DNA of 10,071 nucleotides from Methanobacterium sp. PtaB.Bin024 (GTDB taxonomy: Archaea; Methanobacteriota; Methanobacteria; Methanobacteriales; Methanobacteriaceae), in assembly GCA_002067065.1 (NCBI GenBank), contig MVPY01000095.1:1-10071 (forward strand), written 5' to 3'. This document shows positions 6,054 to 10,071 of the stretch, piece after piece; within the stretch, counting starts at the first letter, position 1, and each line of letters starts with the position of its first letter. Under the pieces are notes generated by a model. That model worked only from the letters and a program-made list of their open reading frames with translations, searched no databases and was not told the origin of the DNA. The translations under genes and the position numbers were made by a program.

Positions 6054-6099
6054 TAGGGCATCTAAAATGATTATCGCTCAAATGTATCATGATGCCCTA
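6054..6099 (+). repeat. Hairpin element, copy B, after the SDR operon
   Basis: TAGGGCATC (6054-6062) pairs perfectly with GATGCCCTA (6091-6099). An inner stem, ATGAT (6067-6071) with ATCAT (6086-6090), extends the hairpin around a loop that contains TCGCTCAAA (6074-6082). The left arm and loop motif match copy A at 3313 in the same orientation. The right arm GATGCCC pairs better than copy A's GATGTCC, so the fold is kept while sequence varies. No T tract follows at once; a small inverted repeat ACATT/AATGT (6104-6117) comes next. Confidence 0.6.
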
Positions 6100-6159
6100 T
6101 ATCACATTAAATAATGTAGTATCATTAATTAAAAAACGTTACTATAAGATTAGACGGAG

Positions 6160-6279
6160 TTGAAGAAAATCAATATTTTAGAAGATCTGCAAGAAATTGA
6201 GCGACTTAGGAAGAAGAAAATGCATGATATTGAATCACAAATAGGGGATATGCAGGAAATTGCAGATTTATTGGTATAG
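6160..6279 (+). CDS. Possible 39-residue charged helical ORF or remnant
   Basis: A TTG-to-TAG frame of 39 residues rich in Glu, Lys, Ile and Leu (INILEDLQEIERLRKKKMHD, then IESQIGDMQEIADLLV), which fits a short amphipathic helix. GGAG (6156-6159) directly abuts the TTG, too close to drive it, but stands 9 bases before the ATC codon, so a former ATG start may have mutated. The upstream frame is closed by a TAG at 6151. A T-run follows the stop. I do not recognise the family. It could be a true small gene, a fragment of a lost gene, or chance. Confidence 0.3.
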   Translation: MKKINILEDLQEIERLRKKKMHDIESQIGDMQEIADLLV

Positions 6280-6282
6280 TAT

Positions 6283-6300
6283 TTGTCTTGTTTTTTTATT
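6283..6300 (+). terminator. T-run terminator before the flp operon
   Basis: A T-rich stretch with seven consecutive Ts at 6291-6297, directly after the possible small ORF and before the promoter region of the flp operon. There is no clear stem. Confidence 0.45.
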
Positions 6301-6303
6301 TGC

Positions 6304-6310
6304 TATATAA
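6304..6310 (+). promoter_or_regulatory. Candidate TATA box for the flp operon
   Basis: TATATAA, about 117 bases upstream of the ATG at 6427. Transcription from here would give a leader of roughly 90 bases. Other AT-rich matches (TTTATAATTA near 6327, TTATAAATTTT near 6350) are equally possible. Confidence 0.3.
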
Positions 6311-6426
6311 AGATACGAAGAATTCTTTATAATTACTCTTTATCTAAATTATAAATTTTAACTGAAAATAAAAAAAATCAAAGATCACGGAAAAAACCCG
6401 ATCAAACTGTAAAATGAAGGTGAACA

Positions 6427-7530
6427 ATGATGAAAGTTGCCCATACCATCTGCCCATCCTGCAGTGTAGGATGTGGTGTGAATCTGATTATTAAAGACAA
6501 CGAAGCAGTGGGGACCTACCCCTATAAAAGACATCCCCTAAATGAAGGAAAAACATGTAGAAAAGGAAGAGAATGCTTTAAAATAGTGATGGAAAACCGT
6601 TTGAAAGAACCATTATTGAGAGGAAATGGTCTTAAACAGTCAAGCTGGGACGCTGCCTTAGATGCTGTAGTTTCCCAGATAAAATTACACCCCGCCCCTG
6701 AAGTAGGGATCATCATCTCTGGAAAGTGCACCAATGAGGAATATGAAACCTTGAAAAAATTCTCAAAAAATTTGGGAGTAGAGAATATAGGATGCCACAC
6801 AGGAAGTGTTCCCTCAGTTGACCTGGGAACAGCCACCCTTGATGATGTGGAAAACTCTGAATTTATACTGATTATAGGTGATGTCATAAAAGAAACACCT
6901 CTTCTAGGTAGATGGATTATTTTGGCCAAGGAAAATGGTGCAGAAATATTTGCAATTGATAAACCAGATGAAACCCTAACCGGAGTCAATTCTCACCAAT
7001 ATCAGCAGGTTGAATCAATATCATCCATCATAGATGAAATTGATAGTACAGTCCTGGAAAAACTAAGTTCACAGTCAACAGTTATCATCAGCAATTTAGA
7101 AAATGGTGATAATTTTGAAAAACTTTTAACGTTCTTCAACCAGTATGATACAAAGATTATCCCTGTTTTTCAGGATTGTAACAGCAGGGGAGCCATGAAC
7201 ATCCTCCCCATTTTAAGTGATGATGATTTGAGTGATCTATTGGAAAAGATAAAGGTATTATATGTCGTGGGAGATGACCCTGCTTCCATCATGATAGAAT
7301 CCATGAAAAACCTTGATTTTATAATTAGTCAGGGATGTATGGTTAATGAAACCACTTCAATCTCTGATGTGGTTCTTCCTGGTTCCTGCTGGGCTGAAAA
7401 AACAGGATCCCTTACTAACACCACTGGAGAGACTCAGGAAATTTCGAAAATCTTGGAACCACCGGGCAATGCCCTAGATGATCAAAACATAATTACTAAG
7501 ATTGCAGAGAAGATGGGACTGGAGTTATGA
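6427..7530 (+). CDS. flpC: Short formate dehydrogenase alpha-like molybdopterin protein (FlpC-like)
   Basis: A 367-residue member of the molybdopterin oxidoreductase family, closest to FdhA. The N-terminal [4Fe-4S] domain is intact: Cys9, Cys12, Cys16 and Cys44, with the electron-relay Lys46 (CPSCSVGC, then CRKGREC). GCHTGSV holds Cys123-His124, matching the metal-ligand Cys/Sec and catalytic His of formate dehydrogenases. LIIGDVIKETP, VVGDDPAS, ISDVVLPGSCWAEKTGSLTN and EPPGNALD match cofactor-binding blocks. It is about half the length of true FdhA (near 680 residues): the C-terminal dinucleotide-binding domain is missing and the middle is compressed, as in FwdB/FmdB, where a separate subunit supplies that domain. 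The start has AAGGTGA (6417-6423). It heads an operon with FdhB-like and MvhD-like genes, the order I recall for flpC-flpB-flpD of Methanothermobacter; the symbol rests on that memory. The substrate is unproven. Confidence 0.85.
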   Translation: MMKVAHTICPSCSVGCGVNLIIKDNEAVGTYPYKRHPLNEGKTCRKGRECFKIVMENRLKEPLLRGNGLKQSSWDAALDAVVSQIKLHPAPEVGIIISGKCTNEEYETLKKFSKNLGVENIGCHTGSVPSVDLGTATLDDVENSEFILIIGDVIKETPLLGRWIILAKENGAEIFAIDKPDETLTGVNSHQYQQVESISSIIDEIDSTVLEKLSSQSTVIISNLENGDNFEKLLTFFNQYDTKIIPVFQDCNSRGAMNILPILSDDDLSDLLEKIKVLYVVGDDPASIMIESMKNLDFIISQGCMVNETTSISDVVLPGSCWAEKTGSLTNTTGETQEISKILEPPGNALDDQNIITKIAEKMGLEL

Positions 7531-7536
7531 GGTGAT
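7529..7536 (+). promoter_or_regulatory. Ribosome binding site overlapping the upstream stop codon
   Basis: GAGGTGAT begins inside the TGA of the FdhA-like gene and ends five bases before the ATG at 7542. This arrangement suggests translational coupling of the two subunits. Confidence 0.7.
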
Positions 7537-7541
7537 AGAAG

Positions 7542-8690
7542 ATGGAATCACAATTTTTACTTGCCAAGGCAAAAGATGACGAATTAGCAGTAAGAGGCGA
7601 ATGTGGGGGTGCTGTAAGCGCCTTATTTAAATATCTATTGGATCAGGATCTGGTTGATGGTGTACTGACCCTAACTAGGGGAGAGGACATATATGACGGG
7701 ATCCCTACACTGGTTGAAGATTCAGAGGACATAATTTCAACCTGCGGTTCTCTACACTGTGCACCGACCATGTTCGGTGATCTGATAAGTAAACATTTAA
7801 GTGATATGCGATTAGCGGTTAGTGTGAAACCATGTGATGCAATGGCCATAAAAGAACTGGAAAAAAGGCATCAAATCAATGAAAACCTCATCTATAAGGT
7901 AGGTCTTAACTGTGGGGGGTCTTTAATGCCAATAACCGCCCAAAAAATGATAGAAGTGTTCTATGATGTAGATCCATCTGAGGTGGTGAAAGAAGAAATA
8001 GATAAGGGCAAATTCATCATAGAACTTGCGGATGGTACCCATAAATCCATAGAAATAGATGAATTAGAAGAGAAAGGATTCGGAAGACGGATTAACTGCC
8101 AGAGATGTGAGCTCAAAATACCTCGAAATGCGGATCTGGCCAGTGGTAACTGGGGCGCTGAGCCAGGATGGACTTTCATAGAAGTGATTACAGAGAAGGG
8201 AAAAAAACTCCTAGATGGTGCTAAAAAAGGCGGATATATAGAAGTTAAGACCCCCTCTGAAAAAGCAATTATTATAAGGGGAAAGATTGAAAATGCCATG
8301 ATAAAATTGGCCCAAAAATATCAAGAGAAATATCTGGAGGAAAATTATCCTAATATTGAAAACTGGGATGAGTACTGGAACCATTGCATCAAGTGTTATG
8401 CTTGCCGGGATGCTTGTTCATTATGTTATTGTAAGGAGTGTGATCTGGAAAAAGAATTTTACAATGATGAAGATGGTGTTGTACCGGATCCCCTCACTTT
8501 CCAGGGAGTGAGAATGTCCCATGTGTATTTCAGCTGTATCAACTGTGGACAATGTGAAGATGTATGTCCCATGGAAATTCCATTGGCTGTTATTTTCCAT
8601 AGAATGCAGAAAAAATACCGGGATAAAACCGGATTCATACCGGGGGTTAGTGAAGAGTTACCCCCACTTTTCAGTCCAGAAAAGGAATGA
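7542..8690 (+). CDS. flpB: FdhB/FrhB-like F420-binding iron-sulfur protein (FlpB-like)
   Basis: A 382-residue protein of the FrhB/FdhB family, whose FAD domain exchanges electrons with coenzyme F420 and passes them through iron-sulfur clusters. GECGGAVSALFKYLLDQDLVDGVL near the start (19-42) is the FrhB_FdhB N-terminal signature, with VSVKPCDAMAI (94-103) and the C-terminal-half motif RINCQRCELKIPRNADLASGNW. Ferredoxin-type clusters follow: Cys282, 285, 288, 292 with further Cys295, 297, 300, and Cys332, 335, 338, 342 (CINCGQCEDVCP). The first cluster has CS where a CP pair is usual. Length fits FdhB (near 380-400). The ATG is fixed by the GAGGTGAT site. It lies 11 bp after the FdhA-like gene, so the two subunits probably form a complex that oxidises or reduces F420; the direction is unknown. 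Confidence 0.9.
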   Translation: MESQFLLAKAKDDELAVRGECGGAVSALFKYLLDQDLVDGVLTLTRGEDIYDGIPTLVEDSEDIISTCGSLHCAPTMFGDLISKHLSDMRLAVSVKPCDAMAIKELEKRHQINENLIYKVGLNCGGSLMPITAQKMIEVFYDVDPSEVVKEEIDKGKFIIELADGTHKSIEIDELEEKGFGRRINCQRCELKIPRNADLASGNWGAEPGWTFIEVITEKGKKLLDGAKKGGYIEVKTPSEKAIIIRGKIENAMIKLAQKYQEKYLEENYPNIENWDEYWNHCIKCYACRDACSLCYCKECDLEKEFYNDEDGVVPDPLTFQGVRMSHVYFSCINCGQCEDVCPMEIPLAVIFHRMQKKYRDKTGFIPGVSEELPPLFSPEKE

Positions 8691-8712
8691 AATAGTAAAT
8701 AGAAGGAGTTTA

Positions 8713-8754
8713 ATGAAATTTCTAGAAATTTTAGGTGTGATGAAATATGTTTAG
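8713..8754 (+). CDS. Possible 13-codon leader ORF overlapping the MvhD-like start
   Basis: MKFLEILGVMKYV, an ATG-to-TAG frame in the 56-bp gap between the FdhB-like and MvhD-like genes. It has a strong ribosome binding site (AAGGAG, 8703-8708) four bases before its ATG. Its last eight bases overlap the first eight of the MvhD-like gene (ATGTTTAG), so ribosomes finishing it would be placed on the next start. It may serve translational coupling. The peptide itself has no recognised function. Confidence 0.35.
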   Translation: MKFLEILGVMKYV

Positions 8755-9184
8755 TGAACCAAAGATATTGGGATTCTGTTGTAACTGGTGTTGCTATGGA
8801 GGTGCGGACACTGCAGGTACTGCCCGGATGCAGTATCCTCCAAATGTTAGAGTTTTGCGGGTGATGTGTTCTGGTAGAATCAACCCCGCGATGGTACTTA
8901 AAGCCTTTAAAGAAGGGGCTGATGGTGTTTTCGTCGGCGGCTGCCATATGGGGGACTGTCATTATGATGCCGGAAACTACAAATGGAACCGGCGGGCCAA
9001 ACTAATCGAAGATCTTCTACCTGAATTCGGAATCCCTAAAAAGAGGTTTAGATTCGAATGGATCTCAGCCTCTGAGGGTGAAAAATTCCAGAAAACCATG
9101 GAGGAATTCACAGATACCATAAAATCCTTAGGTCCACTTCACAGGTCCTTTCCGAAAATGTCTAATAAAAGCCCAATGTGCTAA
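8747..9184 (+). CDS. flpD: MvhD-like [2Fe-2S] electron-transfer subunit (FlpD-like)
   Basis: A 145-residue homologue of MvhD, the adaptor that carries electrons from F420-non-reducing hydrogenase or formate dehydrogenase to HdrA of heterodisulfide reductase. The family pattern is clear: CCNWCCYGGADTAGTARMQYP (Cys11, 12, 15, 16), RVMCSGRINP (Cys41), and GADGVFVGGCHMGDCHYDAGN (Cys66, Cys71). The remaining helical part and length (about 140 residues) fit MvhD; an extra Cys is the last residue (145). The ATG has AGGTG (8733-8737) upstream and overlaps the end of the 13-codon ORF. It follows the FdhB-like gene by 56 bp. The neighbours suggest that the FdhA/FdhB-like pair feeds electrons into the heterodisulfide reductase complex, as in FdhAB-MvhD-HdrABC assemblies; no hdr gene is visible here. 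Confidence 0.9.
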   Translation: MFSEPKILGFCCNWCCYGGADTAGTARMQYPPNVRVLRVMCSGRINPAMVLKAFKEGADGVFVGGCHMGDCHYDAGNYKWNRRAKLIEDLLPEFGIPKKRFRFEWISASEGEKFQKTMEEFTDTIKSLGPLHRSFPKMSNKSPMC

Positions 9185-9229
9185 TTAAACAAGACAATCC
9201 ATAATTTCAACCATCCACAGGTAAAAAAA

Positions 9230-9838
9230 ATGAACATCACAGTTTACGGCGCAGGAAATCAAGACCTTTATGTGAACCACCTCTAGTTACCAGAAAAATA
9301 TGGTGGAACCTCCATATGGTGGCTCTAGAATGGCCATAGAATTTGCCCAGGCAGGGCACGATGTCCATCTGGCAGAACCATTACATGAAAACCTCACAGA
9401 GGACCATTGGGAGACTGTGGAGGATGCAAGCGTAGCGGTTACATCAAATGATGTAGAAGCCGCTCTAAAATGCTGAAGTAGTTGTTTTGTTTACCCCTTT
9501 GGTAAGAAAACCTTTAACATTGCTAAAGAAGTTATCCATCACCTCCCAGGAGAAGGAATAATCGCCAACACATATAGAGTATCACCTCTCGTTTTGTACT
9601 ATGTACTGGAGAAGAAATTAGAAAGGACAGGAAAGACGTAGGTATTGCTTCCTTACACCCGGCAGCAGTTCCTGGAACCCCTCAACACGGACATCACGTT
9701 ATAGGGGGATGTTCCAGTAATGATAAGGATATCGCCCAACAAAGGAACAAATTCAAAAATGTGTAGAAGTAGTGGGAAAAGTGCAGGATCCTGGATTACA
9801 TCCCCTGCTACTTCATCGGCATGGCCATCAGAGCGTAA
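9230..9838 (+). pseudogene. Decayed Hmd-II-like (methylene-H4MPT dehydrogenase paralogue) gene
   Basis: Conserved blocks of an Hmd paralogue appear in order but in changing frames: MNITVYGAGNQDLYVN (9230-), TAG at 9284-9286, then EPPYGGSRMAIEFAQAGHDV (from 9306), VTSNDVEAAL, a TGA at 9474-9476, AEVVVLFTP (from 9472), FGKKTFNIAKEV, RVSPLVLYYVLE, a TAG at 9639-9641, RKDVGIASLHPAAVPGTPQH (from 9629), EQIQKCVEVVGK (from 9745), and a last faint block YIPCYFIGMAIRA (from 9797) ending in TAA. At least five frameshifts and three stops rule out a working protein. Functional Hmd binds the iron-guanylylpyridinol cofactor through a cysteine; where paralogues have NTCTVSP this copy reads NTYRVSP. The C-terminal dimerisation helices are absent. 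It keeps an ATG with AGGT (9219-9222) upstream and follows the MvhD-like gene by 45 bp. Alignment is from memory of the family. Confidence 0.85.
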
Positions 9839-9902
9839 ATCTCCTCCTTGTAGTACCTCAAGAAGATAGTTCATTGTATATTGCCTGCATAGTCTATAAA
9901 AC

Positions 9903-10071
9903 CTATAATATTTCACCAGTCACAGCGTCTACTTTCACGGTGGATGTTTGACTGATTTCTTCTCCTCTTTCGTTGTATATTTTTCCACCCACCAGGTAAT
10001 AGGGAATATCAGCATCTGTGTTTAATTCTGCGTAATATTTTATATGGGGATCGTCGCCTAACACTGTTTTT
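9903..10071 (-). CDS. C-terminal end of a PepSY-like protein (runs off the window)
   Basis: The last 55 codons of a minus-strand gene that starts beyond the window. The end, TVKVDAVTGEIL before TAG, matches the closing strand of PepSY-type domains (VDA.TG.I), which are common in secreted or membrane-anchored archaeal proteins, and PYYLVGGKIYNERGEEI fits a preceding beta hairpin. The function is unknown because the rest is missing. It points toward the Hmd pseudogene, leaving about 65 bp between them. An alternative is another repeat-type beta domain protein with a similar end. Confidence 0.65.
   Translation of the reverse strand, partial: KTVLGDDPHIKYYAELNTDADIPYYLVGGKIYNERGEEISQTSTVKVDAVTGEIL

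Larger units (their letters stand above)
6037..6426. other. 390-bp AT-rich intergenic region between the SDR operon and the flp operon
   Basis: It contains hairpin copy B (6054-6099), a possible 39-codon ORF (6160-6279), a T-run terminator (6283-6300) and an AT-rich promoter region for the flp operon (TATATAA at 6304-6310 and further AT-rich stretches to 6360). No tRNA or other RNA gene is apparent. Confidence 0.6.

Noticed and set aside
8459..8962. Minus-strand open frame of 167 codons across the FdhB-like/MvhD-like junction
   Set aside because: It is antisense to two well-supported iron-sulfur protein genes and has no recognisable domain.
9653..9916. 87-codon minus-strand open frame across the Hmd pseudogene
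   Set aside because: It runs opposite clear plus-strand Hmd blocks such as HPAAVPGTPQH and has no family signature of its own.
1..10071. CRISPR array, tRNA, rRNA, transposase or integrase
   Set aside because: I found no regularly spaced repeats, no tRNA-like cloverleaf with CCA-type end, no rRNA sequence and no recombinase motifs.

Overview
The window looks like a chromosomal segment of a hydrogenotrophic methanogenic archaeon of the Methanobacteriales, most likely Methanobacterium or a close relative. The evidence is deoxyhypusine synthase (an archaeal/eukaryotic enzyme), an F420-dependent NADP oxidoreductase, a gene set resembling the flp (formate dehydrogenase-like protein) genes of Methanothermobacter, and the remains of an Hmd-family gene. 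Intergenic DNA is very AT-rich, and starts use strong GGAGGTGA-type Shine-Dalgarno sites, including two probable TTG starts.

Layout: (1) 1-1363, minus strand: the 5' part of deoxyhypusine synthase, preceded by a winged-helix/two-CBS regulator; a possible 33-codon ORF lies upstream of the regulator. (2) 1799-3255, plus strand: an AT-rich HxlR-type regulator, then npdG (F420H2:NADP+ oxidoreductase), with a perfect 10-bp inverted repeat in the npdG leader. (3) 3414-4283: L-aspartate dehydrogenase with an N-terminal extension. (4) 4495-6036: two tandem classical short-chain dehydrogenases 39 bp apart. (5) 6427-9184: a three-gene operon of a short FdhA-like protein, an FdhB-like F420/iron-sulfur protein and an MvhD-like [2Fe-2S] adaptor. 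(6) 9230-about 9838: a heavily decayed Hmd-II-like pseudogene. (7) 9903-10071, minus strand: the C-terminal end of a PepSY-like protein running off the window.

The theme is redox coupling. NpdG would exchange hydride between F420H2 and NADPH, and the two SDRs have an arginine after the second beta strand that fits NADP(H). The FdhA/FdhB/MvhD-like trio has the parts needed to pass electrons from F420H2, formate or another donor to heterodisulfide reductase, but its molybdopterin subunit lacks the C-terminal dinucleotide-binding domain. The physiological roles are inference; the families are clear from sequence.

The most unusual non-coding structure is a pair of hairpin elements (3313-3359 and 6054-6099) sharing the left arm TAGGGCATC, the loop TCGCTCAAA and a pairing right arm. 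They lie in direct orientation on either side of the aspartate dehydrogenase plus SDR block. No CRISPR array, rRNA, tRNA, transposase or integrase was seen.
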